Positions 17,609-26,363 of a stretch of DNA of 32,961 nt are shown in pieces. Position numbers and translations under genes: made by a program. Every line of letters begins with the position of its first letter. The stretch's first letter is position 1. The notes under the pieces are model-generated. The model was not told the DNA's origin, did not search any database, and saw only the letters and a list, made by a program, of their open reading frames with translations. This DNA comes from CAZRHR01 sp964599915 (GTDB lineage: Bacteria; Bacteroidota; Bacteroidia; CAIKAF01): positions 1 through 32,961 of the forward strand of contig CAZRHR010000024.1 in the NCBI GenBank assembly GCA_964599915.1. The letters are read 5' to 3'.

Positions 17609-20600
17609 GAGGCGTGGTTCTTTTCTTGGGCATTCTGGCGAAAATGGCAAATAAACCGGGAATGAGAATGACCCCAAACAGGGTTCCAAATAACATACCT
17701 CCGGCAGCGGCCGTTCCAATGGAACGGTTACCCAAAGCTCCGGCTCCATTGGCAATCATCAAAGGAATGAGTCCGGCAATAAAGGCCAGCGAGGTCATCA
17801 AAATGGGACGTAACCTGGAGGCTGCACCATCAATAGCCGCTTGTAAAACGGTTGCACCTTCTTGCAGGCGTTGGTTGGCAAATTCCACGATGAGAATGGC
17901 ATTCTTTCCTAAAAGTCCAATCAACATCACCAGGGCTACTTGTGCATAAATATTGTTTTCCAAACCTAGTATTTTCAACATAAAATAGGAGCCGAAAATA
18001 CCTGTGGGTAGGGATAAAATAACGGGAATCGGTAGGCGGAAACTTTCGTATTGGGCAGATAAAATCAAGTACACAAACACCAGACAAATGGCAAAAATAA
18101 AGATGGCTTGGTTACCACTCAGCACCTCTTCGCGCGTCATGCCGCTCCATTCGTACGCAAAACCTTTAGGCAGCACTTTGGTGGCGGTTTCTTCAATGGC
18201 CCGAATGGCATCACCGGAGCTGAATCCTTGTCTGGATTCACCGTTGATCATTACTGCATTGAACATATTGAAACGGGTCAATTGGTCCGGGCCATACACA
18301 CGTTCCAATTTCAAGAAACTACCGTAGGGGACCATGTCGCCACGGTTGTTCTTAATTTGCAAACTCAATAGATCTTCAGGTTTTTCACGAAACTCAGGCA
18401 AGGCTTGCACCATGACTTTATACATCATTCCAAATTTGATGAAATTTGATGCATAATAGGAGCCAAAATAAGCTTGAAGTCCTTCCATGGCAGCATTTAC
18501 TGTGATGCCCTTTTTGGCTGCCATGTCATAATCGAACCGGATCAGGTACTGGGGGAAATTGGGGTTAAAAGTGGTAAAGGCGTTTCCAATTTCGGGTCGG
18601 TTGTTTAACTCAACGAGAAACCTGTCGGCCACTTCTGCCAATTGATTTAGATTTCCTGTGCCTGTCCGGTCCAACAACCGAAACTCAAAACCGGCCGCAT
18701 TACCAAATCCAGGTACGGTAGGCGGGGGGAAGAATTCAATTTTTCCATCTGAAATGCCGGAGGTGGCTTCTTGAAAGACAGGGATGAGGTCAAAGATTTT
18801 TTCTTCGCGTTGATCCCATGGTTTCAGGTTCACCATGCCCATGCCATAGGAGGCGCCGGCCGCCTCAGTGAGCAGGCTGTACCCGGCAAGGGTGGAAATG
18901 GATTCAACGGCAGGATGTTTTGAAATGGTGGCGTACACTTCGTCCAACACTTTTTCCGTTCTTTCCATGGTGGCGCCGGGCGGTGTATCTACATTGATGT
19001 ATAAAACGCCCTGGTCTTCTGTGGGAATAAATCCACCGGGTAAAATGCTATTAATGCCCCAAGTGGCGGCAAAAAACACGCCTAACATGGTGTAGGTGAT
19101 TACTTTCCGACCGGCAATTTTTTCAATCAATTGGTTGTAGCGTCCGGCCAGTCCGTCATATTTGGTATTAAACCCTTTAAAAAACTTGCCCAATAGGTTG
19201 TTGGAGGCGTGCCCATGGTTGTTTTTCAATAAAATGGCGCAGAGGGCCGGTGTAAGTGTAAGGGCGTTAATCCCTGAAATGACAATAGAAATGGCGAGGG
19301 TAAGTGAAAATTGTCGATAAAAAATACCCACCGGACCGGTCATAAAAGCTACCGGTACAAATACGGCTGACATCACCAAGGTAATGGCCACAATGGCGCC
19401 CCCAATTTCTTTCATGGATTCAATGGTAGCCTCCATGGGTTCCATGCCTGTACTTTCCATTTTGGCATGGACGGCTTCTACCACCACAATGGCGTTATCC
19501 ACCACAATCCCAATGGCCAGTACCAAAGCAAACAGAGTCAATAAGTTAATAGAGAAGCCCAACATGTTTAGGAAGGCAAAGGTTCCAATGAGGGAGACCG
19601 GAACAGCAAGGGCCGGAATTAAGGTGGAACGCCAATCTTGAAGGAACAAAAACACCACAATGGACACCAGAATAAAGGCCTCAATCAGGGTTTTTATAAC
19701 TTCAGCAATGGAGGCATCTAAGAAACGTGAGACATCGTAATTCACGTTGAAGGTCATGCCGGGTGGAAAAGAGGTAGCCTTTAGTTCCTCCATTCGTTTT
19801 TTGATGTTTTGAATCACCTCCCGTGCGTTGGAACCGGGTCTTTGTTTAATCATGATGGAGGCAGAGGGACGTCCATCTGTTTTGGATTTCATGTGATAGT
19901 CCAAGGAGCCTAATTCGATTTCAGCTACGTCTTTTAACCTGAGAATGGAGCCATCTGCATTGGCGCGGATGGGGATGTTGCCATAATCTGTACTGTCTGA
20001 AAATTTTCCCGTATAACGTAAAACATATTGCAGGGCCTGAATACTTCTTCCGGAGGATTCTCCCGATTTACCCGGTGCTGCTTCAATGTTTTGTTCCCGG
20101 ATGGCATCAATAATTTCCTGAGGCGACACTTTATAAGTGACCATGCGGTCCGGCTTCATCCAAATGCGCATGGAAAAGTCTTTGGCGCCCATGATTTCTG
20201 CAAAACCAACCCCATCAATACGCTTAAGCTCTCTAATGATGTTGATGTCGGCGAAGTTGTAAATGAACTTCTCATCCACCGTGGAATCCGTGCTGTAGAT
20301 GTTGAGGTACATCAACATGGAGTTCACCTCTTTTTCAGAAGTCACACCGGCTTTTACGACTTCCTCAGGTAATTCATCCAAAATGGTGGTTACCCGGTTT
20401 TGCACAGCCACAGCGGCTACATCCGGATCTGTGCCTACTTTAAAATTGACAATAGTCAGTGTAACCCCATTGTTGGTGCACACGGTGGACATGGAGGTCA
20501 TGCCCGGCACGCCATTAATGGCCCTTTCAATGGGCGTGGCTACGGCTTTGGCACACACTTCGGCATTGGCTCCTGTATATTTAGCCGTTACAGCCACAGA

Positions 20601-20723
20601 AGGTGGAACAATGTCCGGAAATTGGGTAATGGGCAGGCTAAAAAAACCAAGTGCCCCAACCAATAAAATAAGCAGGGAAATCACCAGCGACAACACAGGT
20701 CGCTGTATAAACATTTTGAGCAT
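17592..20723 (-). CDS. RND efflux pump permease, HAE-1 family
   Basis: Proton-driven inner-membrane drug/lipid exporter of 1043 residues, full length for AcrB-type pumps. The N-terminus MLKMFIQRPVLSLVISLLILLVG is typical, and two halves of one plus five membrane helices flank large periplasmic loops. In helix 4 the relay motif reads GIVVDNAIVVVEA: Asp 409 is kept, but the second Asp of AcrB (Asp 408 there) is Asn 410 here. Helix 10 keeps Lys 940 in GLLGKNAILIVEF. It lies between its adaptor gene (24-nt gap) and its TolC-type gene (overlap), forming a complete tripartite set. Confidence 0.95.
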   Translation of the reverse strand: MLKMFIQRPVLSLVISLLILLVGALGFFSLPITQFPDIVPPSVAVTAKYTGANAEVCAKAVATPIERAINGVPGMTSMSTVCTNNGVTLTIVNFKVGTDPDVAAVAVQNRVTTILDELPEEVVKAGVTSEKEVNSMLMYLNIYSTDSTVDEKFIYNFADINIIRELKRIDGVGFAEIMGAKDFSMRIWMKPDRMVTYKVSPQEIIDAIREQNIEAAPGKSGESSGRSIQALQYVLRYTGKFSDSTDYGNIPIRANADGSILRLKDVAEIELGSLDYHMKSKTDGRPSASIMIKQRPGSNAREVIQNIKKRMEELKATSFPPGMTFNVNYDVSRFLDASIAEVIKTLIEAFILVSIVVFLFLQDWRSTLIPALAVPVSLIGTFAFLNMLGFSINLLTLFALVLAIGIVVDNAIVVVEAVHAKMESTGMEPMEATIESMKEIGGAIVAITLVMSAVFVPVAFMTGPVGIFYRQFSLTLAISIVISGINALTLTPALCAILLKNNHGHASNNLLGKFFKGFNTKYDGLAGRYNQLIEKIAGRKVITYTMLGVFFAATWGINSILPGGFIPTEDQGVLYINVDTPPGATMERTEKVLDEVYATISKHPAVESISTLAGYSLLTEAAGASYGMGMVNLKPWDQREEKIFDLIPVFQEATSGISDGKIEFFPPPTVPGFGNAAGFEFRLLDRTGTGNLNQLAEVADRFLVELNNRPEIGNAFTTFNPNFPQYLIRFDYDMAAKKGITVNAAMEGLQAYFGSYYASNFIKFGMMYKVMVQALPEFREKPEDLLSLQIKNNRGDMVPYGSFLKLERVYGPDQLTRFNMFNAVMINGESRQGFSSGDAIRAIEETATKVLPKGFAYEWSGMTREEVLSGNQAIFIFAICLVFVYLILSAQYESFRLPIPVILSLPTGIFGSYFMLKILGLENNIYAQVALVMLIGLLGKNAILIVEFANQRLQEGATVLQAAIDGAASRLRPILMTSLAFIAGLIPLMIANGAGALGNRSIGTAAAGGMLFGTLFGVILIPGLFAIFARMPKKRTTPHDATH

Positions 20724-20747
20724 GGTGAATTCGGTCTAAGGGGTAAG

Positions 20748-21866
20748 TTAAAATGCAGGATTTACCACCTCGCGTGGAATGATTTTGTCACCTTCTTTTA
20801 AGTTTTGAATGCCTTCAAATACTACCCGGTCTCCTTTTTTAAGTCCGGAACGCACAATGTAATACAAGCCATATCTAGCTTCGGGCTGAATGGTTCTTTG
20901 GCTGATGATGCCATTGGCATCGGTTACATACACATAGGTGCGGTCCAACACCTCAAATGTAGATTTTTGTGGGACTAAAAGGGCATCATCCATTTTCCGG
21001 GAAAGCCGGATGCGTCCGGAAGCTCCGTGCTTTAATAGGTTATCCGGGTTGGGAAACCGGGCGCGAAACGCAATGGTACCTGTACCTTGCTCAATTTCTC
21101 CCTCCATGGTCTCAATTAATCCTTTCTGGGGATACACTTCTCCATCCACCAGAATCAATTCCACTCTATCCGAGGTTTTCATGGAATCGCCAATCAAGGC
21201 TTTCATGTATCCTAAGTATTCATTTTCAGATACATTGAAGTACGCATTGACGGTCAAAATGTCGGAAACGGTGGTCAATAGGGTTCCCTCATCAATCAAT
21301 GAACCTACTTTGTAAGGAATCCGGTCTATGATGCCATCGAAAGGCGCTTTGATGACCGTATGAGAAAGGTTGATGGTCGCGTTGCTCACGTTGGCGCGAC
21401 ATTCTGCCACCCGCGCCATCAGGGCGTCGTATTTGGCCTTTGCCAATTCCAATTCTGTTTTGTTCACGACCTCACGGTCCACCAACAATTTTACATTCCG
21501 CATTTCAAGCTCTGCCACCCTTGCTTCCGCTTCGGCAATTTGCAAACTGGCTTTGGTCTTTTCGAGTTCGCTAACGAAAATGTCATCATCAATGGTGAAC
21601 AAGACTTGTCCTTTTTGTACCCTGCGTCCCTCATCTACATGGATTTTTTCAAGGTACCCTTTTACCCGAGCCCGCAATTCAATGTTTTGTGAGGCTTGAA
21701 TATCGGCTACATATTCCTGTTCCAAAAGAATGTCATCTTCTTGCATAACCATCACAGGAAGTACATCTGCTTCCATTTCCTTTTCACCGGATTCTTTGCC
21801 GGATAAACTGCAGGAGGCAGCAAGTAAAAGTGGACTTACAATGAGAAGAAGGGAGCGAAGTTTCAA
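20748..21866 (-). CDS. RND efflux periplasmic adaptor (HlyD/MFP) lipoprotein
   Basis: Membrane-fusion protein of about 372 residues linking pump and outer-membrane channel. The N-terminus is a lipoprotein signal (LLLAASC, Cys about 19). A lipoyl/barrel-sandwich start (IELRARVKGYLEKIHVDEG) leads into a coiled-coil hairpin rich in Glu/Lys/Ala (about 95-160) and then beta-barrel parts. No ATG precedes the signal peptide. The two TTG choices are 21884, which lies inside the promoter box, and 21866, which gives MKLRSLLLIV; I chose 21866. First gene of the efflux operon. Confidence 0.9.
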   Translation of the reverse strand: MKLRSLLLIVSPLLLAASCSLSGKESGEKEMEADVLPVMVMQEDDILLEQEYVADIQASQNIELRARVKGYLEKIHVDEGRRVQKGQVLFTIDDDIFVSELEKTKASLQIAEAEARVAELEMRNVKLLVDREVVNKTELELAKAKYDALMARVAECRANVSNATINLSHTVIKAPFDGIIDRIPYKVGSLIDEGTLLTTVSDILTVNAYFNVSENEYLGYMKALIGDSMKTSDRVELILVDGEVYPQKGLIETMEGEIEQGTGTIAFRARFPNPDNLLKHGASGRIRLSRKMDDALLVPQKSTFEVLDRTYVYVTDANGIISQRTIQPEARYGLYYIVRSGLKKGDRVVFEGIQNLKEGDKIIPREVVNPAF

Positions 21867-21881
21867 AGTGTAAATTTTTTG

Positions 21882-21889
21882 CAAAACTA
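21882..21889 (-). promoter_or_regulatory. -7 promoter box for the efflux operon
   Basis: The minus strand reads TAGTTTTG, an exact TAnnTTTG match, 15 nt before the TTG start chosen at 21866. This spacing equals that at fabH and supports the choice. No repressor gene is adjacent. Confidence 0.45.
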
Positions 21890-22022
21890 AGAGGAAAACT
21901 TGGTGCTTTCTTGGTTTGCTAAAATTTTTAACAGCCTTTAAATGAGCTAGGTTGAATAAAAAAATACAATAATAAATATCCTTGCGCGAAATTAAAGTTG
22001 AAATGCAGTTTTGCGAAGGGTT

Positions 22023-23021
22023 TTAAGGCTGTACCCGAACTTCTAATAAATATTTTTCAAGTTGTTGTCTTTGTGCCGGTTTCATGCTAAAGGCCAAAGC
22101 GGGCTGCATGGGTAAAAACAACTCCATCATGATAAATTCCTGCAGCATATCTTTTTCTTTCGCCCTGCGCATGAGTTGCATTTCCGGCGTTTCCAGCCAT
22201 TCCGTACTGGTTTCTCCTTGAGAAATCATGGCCAGAATACACTCTTGCTCTCTTTGCATATCGAATTTTTTACCCGGTTTTCCTCCGCGTTCCGCTGGAT
22301 AAGCAGGTGCATTTTCCCAGAGACATCGGCACATGGCATAGGTGCTCCACAGGGGATCCGCTACCAAGACGGTCAGAGAATCTTTAAATTCAATGTGGAA
22401 ATTGGGTTTGATCAACGTGAGTGAATTCTTCAGTCCGGCACGTGCCATAACGGCTTCAAAAGTTCCGATAATGCTGGCAGAGGCCGCCTGAAGTACCCTT
22501 GCCCTTGCTGCCATCTCCATGGCTCGTTCCACTTTTTTGGCCCGAAGCAACAATTCGGCCTTCAAACTATACCCAAAGGCATACAGTGGATAACGCGTCA
22601 GAAGTGAATCTACAATGCGCTCTGAACGGGCGTTGTTCCATTCTTGAAACAGCACTTCGGCCAATAAAAGCTGGATGGGCGCCACACCTTTATGTTTTTT
22701 GGCATAGGCTTCCAGCGGCGTCAAGGCCGCATTGAATTTTCCTTCCCGCATGAGTTGTCGGATGCGTAACAATTCCGGATGTTCCATCACTGGCTTGGGC
22801 CAGGTGTTGAGTACCAATTGTCCGGCTGAATCGGTGGGTACCACCGTGGCATCGAAATCCTGTGAAGGACGGTAACGAAGGTAAGATTCAGAGGCAGACA
22901 CAAACTGAAATCGTTTTTCCTGCTGAAACCGCTGGTGAATTTGATACGCAGAGGGGGCCTTGGTTTGTGCATGAACCCAGCCTGCCAGGCCAAGAATCAA
23001 AAATAAGATTCTGTTTATCAT
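22023..23021 (-). CDS. exported TPR-like hypothetical protein
   Basis: Protein of 332 residues with a clear signal peptide (MINRILFLILGLAGWVHAQ). Residues about 80-200 are alpha-helical repeats resembling TPRs (GKFNAALTPLEAYAKKH, LLAEVLFQEWNNARSERIVD, ELLLRAKKVERAMEMAARAR). The C-terminal third is helical and charged with Met-rich stretches, and I do not recognise it. The ATG overlaps the prfC stop by 4 nt, so it is translationally coupled to release factor 3. The link may be only operonic, since this protein should be in the periplasm or outside. Confidence 0.75.
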   Translation of the reverse strand: MINRILFLILGLAGWVHAQTKAPSAYQIHQRFQQEKRFQFVSASESYLRYRPSQDFDATVVPTDSAGQLVLNTWPKPVMEHPELLRIRQLMREGKFNAALTPLEAYAKKHKGVAPIQLLLAEVLFQEWNNARSERIVDSLLTRYPLYAFGYSLKAELLLRAKKVERAMEMAARARVLQAASASIIGTFEAVMARAGLKNSLTLIKPNFHIEFKDSLTVLVADPLWSTYAMCRCLWENAPAYPAERGGKPGKKFDMQREQECILAMISQGETSTEWLETPEMQLMRRAKEKDMLQEFIMMELFLPMQPALAFSMKPAQRQQLEKYLLEVRVQP

Positions 23022-24613
23022 GCTTCTACTACTTTAAATTCACTGGTCAAGTGAAAGGTGATTTCCGGATAATCCCGTTCGGCCATTTGCAATAAAAAGG
23101 CGGAGGGCGCTAAAAACACAGGATTTTGGTCTTTATCATAAGCCACATTGCCCGTTTTCCGACTCATAAACTCCCGTAATTTTTCGGGGTCCTCACTGGT
23201 GAGCCAGCAGGCTTTAAAAAAGGGCATGGCATGAAAATCACAGGCCGCCTTGTATTCGTGTTCTAATCGATAACGGATAACATCGAACTGTAATTCTCCC
23301 ACCGTTCCTACAATGCGTCGGTTTCCGGGTTGAAGCATGAACAACTGGGCGACCCCTTCATCGGTAAGCTGTTCAATTCCTTTTTCCAATTGTTTGGTTT
23401 TCATGGGGTCTTTATTGACCAATTCCTTGAAAATCTCTGGAGAAAAGCTAGGTATACCTTTGTAAATCAAGGTTTCTCCTTGGGTGAGTACGTCACCGAT
23501 TTTAAAATTTCCTGCATCGTAAAGTCCCACCACATCTCCCGGCCAAGCTTCCTCGATCACGCTTTTGTCTTGTGCCATAAAGCTGGTTGGATTGCTAAAA
23601 CGAAGGTCTTTGTTCAACCGAACGTGGTGGTAAAAGGTGTTTCGTTCAAATTTGCCGGATACAATCCGTAAAAAGGCGATGCGGTCCCGGTGTCGTGGAT
23701 CGAGATTGGCGTGAATTTTAAAAACAAAACCTGAAAATTGGTTTTCCTCAGGTTGCACCCAACGCAATTGGCTGGGGCGTCCCAATGGGGTAGGGGAGAC
23801 TTGGATAAAAGTGTCCAGCAATTCTTTTACACCAAAATTAAACATGGCTGAACCAAAAAATACAGGCGCTAAATCTCCACTTAGATAGGCATTTCGGTCA
23901 AAAGCATCATAAACACCTTCGACCAAATTCACATCATTTCTTAGGGTGTCTGCATCATCGCTTCCTACCAAGGCTTCCAGTCTTTCGTCGGCTAAATCTT
24001 CAATGGTAACCATATCATCGGCAATTTTGGTTTTATTGACGGAAAACAGGTTTACCTTTTTATCCAACAATTGATACACCCCTTTGAAACGGTCTCCTTG
24101 GTTGATGGGCCAAGTGAGCGGACGTACACGAAAGTTCAATTTATCCTCCAATTCGTCGAGCAAATCATAAGGGTCTTTGCCTACGCGGTCCATTTTATTT
24201 ATGAAAATAATCACAGGCGTTTTTCTCATCCGGCATACTTCCATCAACGCCAAGGTTTGACTTTCCACCCCGTTGGCACAGTCAATCACCAAAATCACCG
24301 AGTCCACCGCCGTTAAGGTGCGGTAGGTGTCTTCGGCAAAATCTTTGTGTCCGGGCGTATCCAATAAATTGATTTTAACCCCTTCGTATTCAAATCCCAT
24401 GACCGAAGTGGCCACCGAAATTCCCCTTTGCCTCTCAATTTCCATGAAATCCGAGGTGGCAGTCTTTTTGATTTTATTCGATTTTACAGCCCCTGCGGTT
24501 TGAATGGCACCACCAAAAAGCAGGAGTTTTTCAGTTAAAGTAGTTTTTCCCGCGTCCGGGTGGGAAATAATCGCAAAAGTGCGTCTTCTGGCAATTTCTG
24601 GATGCATACTCAT
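23018..24613 (-). CDS. prfC: peptide chain release factor 3
   Basis: Translational GTPase that recycles RF1/RF2 from the ribosome after peptide release. The protein is about 531 residues, as for E. coli RF3. G motifs are SHPDAGKTTL (G1), a DTPGHKDF (G3) and NKMD (G4), and domain II and the RF3 C-terminal domain follow. The start at 24613 (MSMHPEIARRR) fits the family start; the frame stays open to 24793 but that part has no family likeness. The gene is first of a two-gene operon with the exported repeat protein. Confidence 0.95.
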   Translation of the reverse strand: MSMHPEIARRRTFAIISHPDAGKTTLTEKLLLFGGAIQTAGAVKSNKIKKTATSDFMEIERQRGISVATSVMGFEYEGVKINLLDTPGHKDFAEDTYRTLTAVDSVILVIDCANGVESQTLALMEVCRMRKTPVIIFINKMDRVGKDPYDLLDELEDKLNFRVRPLTWPINQGDRFKGVYQLLDKKVNLFSVNKTKIADDMVTIEDLADERLEALVGSDDADTLRNDVNLVEGVYDAFDRNAYLSGDLAPVFFGSAMFNFGVKELLDTFIQVSPTPLGRPSQLRWVQPEENQFSGFVFKIHANLDPRHRDRIAFLRIVSGKFERNTFYHHVRLNKDLRFSNPTSFMAQDKSVIEEAWPGDVVGLYDAGNFKIGDVLTQGETLIYKGIPSFSPEIFKELVNKDPMKTKQLEKGIEQLTDEGVAQLFMLQPGNRRIVGTVGELQFDVIRYRLEHEYKAACDFHAMPFFKACWLTSEDPEKLREFMSRKTGNVAYDKDQNPVFLAPSAFLLQMAERDYPEITFHLTSEFKVVEA

Positions 24614-24617
24614 AGGA

Positions 24618-24625
24618 CAAAGGTA
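24618..24625 (-). promoter_or_regulatory. -7 promoter box for prfC
   Basis: The minus strand reads TACCTTTG, an exact TAnnTTTG match ending 4 nt before the chosen ATG (10 nt before the second ATG at 24607). Confidence 0.5.
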
Positions 24626-24809
24626 GAAAACTTGTGCTTCTATTTCCGCTGGAAAGAAGCCATGAAAGGGCACATAGTCCGGATTCCTTTCATCCGGACT
24701 TCCCTTTTTTCTTTTGGACGTTTCAAAGCGGACTTTTACCCGAAACCAAGGCAACCCTTTTTGTGCAGGCCAATAGAACCGGCCCAAAGCCAACAGCTAA
24801 AAGCCAACC

Positions 24810-26204
24810 TCACCCCTCTCCCAATCCCAAATCGATTTTCACCTTGTCTAAAAACAACCGTGTTTCTTCTGCGGTCGGAGTTTCAGCGTAAATACGTACA
24901 ACAGGTTCTGTTCCTGAAGCGCGGACAAGTAGCCATGCATCTTGGTCAAACAAATATTTGATGCCGTCGATGGTTTCTACGCCACGTACTTCTTTCCCTC
25001 CCATAATGGCAGGGCGTGAAGCCATAATATCCATGGCACGTTGCTTTTTTTCTTCGGTGAGATGCATGTCTAAACGGTCGTAGGAAAACGACCCTGTAAT
25101 GGCATACACTTCTTGGATTAAGGCTTTGAGCGATTTACCACTTTTCGCCATGAATTCCCAAAGAATCATGCCCATCCAAATGCCATCGCGCTCCGGAATA
25201 TGTCCTTTCACCGCAATTCCTCCAGATTCTTCTCCGCCTAAAAGCACATCATCTGTGACGAAATAACCGGAAATGTTTTTGAAGCCAATTTGGGTGGTGA
25301 TTTGCTCCAGCCCATAATGTTTGCAGAGGGTTTTTACTTTTTCTGTGACACTAAAGGCCGTGATGACTTTACCGGACATTTTTTTGTAATGGACCATGTA
25401 GTGGATGAGCAACAAAATGATATGATGTGAGTCCACAAATTTTCCATCTTCATCGAACAACCCAATGCGGTCTGCATCGCCATCTACTGCCAAGCCGCAA
25501 TCGATGCTTTTTCCGGTTTGAATATAATCACTGAATTCCTGTAAATTTCTTGGAATGGGTTCCGGCGCAATATGTCCGAAGTTTGGATTCCATTCACAGT
25601 GTAAGCTGTCTATTTCGGGGAAAAGTAAATCCATGGCGCGGAAACCGGAGCCATACATGGCATCGAATCCCCAACGAAATGGACTTTGGCGAATGGCTTC
25701 CACATCAAAGGTTTTCACCACTGCTTGCACATACAAATCCACCAAATCCACACAGGTAAGTTGGTCGCCGGCAAAAGGCTGTTGGTCCAGTGGGGTGCTG
25801 CCGGAAATTCTTGCTTCAATGGCTTCAATGTCTTTAGGAAGCAAGGGCCCTCCAAAATGCGCTTTTAACTTATATCCATTATAAGAAGGCGGATTATGAG
25901 ACGCAGTGAGCACAATACCAATGCCAGCTTCGAAGTGGCGGGTTCCCATGCTTACCATGGGCGTGGTCACGGGACCATCTGCGTAATACACCGTAAGGCC
26001 GTGGGCCAAAAACACCCGTGCGGCTTCTTCGAGAAAAAGGCGTCCACCAAAACGACAATCGTGCCCAATGACCACTTTTTTGGGTAAATCACTGTCCAAA
26101 AGCCACTGCGATACGGCCGTAGAAACACGGTTTACATTGTTGGTAGTAAAGTCTTTCGCTATAATGGCACGCCATCCGTCGGTGCCAAATTTAATCTTGT
26201 CCAT
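24810..26204 (-). CDS. phosphoglucomutase/phosphomannomutase family protein
   Basis: Alpha-D-phosphohexomutase of 464 residues moving phosphate between C1 and C6 of a hexose phosphate. All four active-site loops are present: the phosphoserine loop TASHNP (Ser 102), metal loop DGDADR (241-246), sugar loop GEESGG (about 324-329) and phosphate loop RASGTEP (near 440). The sequence does not settle whether glucose, mannose or glucosamine phosphate is used. The start MDKIKFGTDGWR at 26204 is canonical; an upstream extension to 26270 has no likeness to the family and covers the promoter. Confidence 0.92.
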   Translation of the reverse strand: MDKIKFGTDGWRAIIAKDFTTNNVNRVSTAVSQWLLDSDLPKKVVIGHDCRFGGRLFLEEAARVFLAHGLTVYYADGPVTTPMVSMGTRHFEAGIGIVLTASHNPPSYNGYKLKAHFGGPLLPKDIEAIEARISGSTPLDQQPFAGDQLTCVDLVDLYVQAVVKTFDVEAIRQSPFRWGFDAMYGSGFRAMDLLFPEIDSLHCEWNPNFGHIAPEPIPRNLQEFSDYIQTGKSIDCGLAVDGDADRIGLFDEDGKFVDSHHIILLLIHYMVHYKKMSGKVITAFSVTEKVKTLCKHYGLEQITTQIGFKNISGYFVTDDVLLGGEESGGIAVKGHIPERDGIWMGMILWEFMAKSGKSLKALIQEVYAITGSFSYDRLDMHLTEEKKQRAMDIMASRPAIMGGKEVRGVETIDGIKYLFDQDAWLLVRASGTEPVVRIYAETPTAEETRLFLDKVKIDLGLGEG

Positions 26205-26220
26205 ACACAAAGTTCTGGCC

Positions 26221-26228
26221 CAAATGTA
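26221..26228 (-). promoter_or_regulatory. -7 promoter box for the phosphohexomutase gene
   Basis: The minus strand reads TACATTTG, an exact TAnnTTTG match 16 nt before the ATG at 26204. A TTG about 23 nt further upstream is a possible -33 element. Confidence 0.45.
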
Positions 26229-26334
26229 CATGGATTTTTGAATTGGCACGCCAATATTCGCGCCTTCCATGGGGGTTTCTTTTCATTTTTAAGCCTTTAG
26301 GTTCATGAAAAAATGGTTTTAAAAGCAAAAGCCC

Positions 26335-26342
26335 TATATTTC
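26335..26342 (+). promoter_or_regulatory. possible -7 box for the creD-like gene
   Basis: TATATTTC differs from TAnnTTTG only in the last base and ends 21 nt before the ATG at 26364. The evidence is weak. Confidence 0.3.
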
Positions 26343-26363
26343 ACCAGTTAATATCAATCACCT

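Noticed and set aside
17609..17755. Longer start for the TolC-type gene
   Set aside because: It would run inside the RND gene and put 49 residues before an evident lipoprotein signal.
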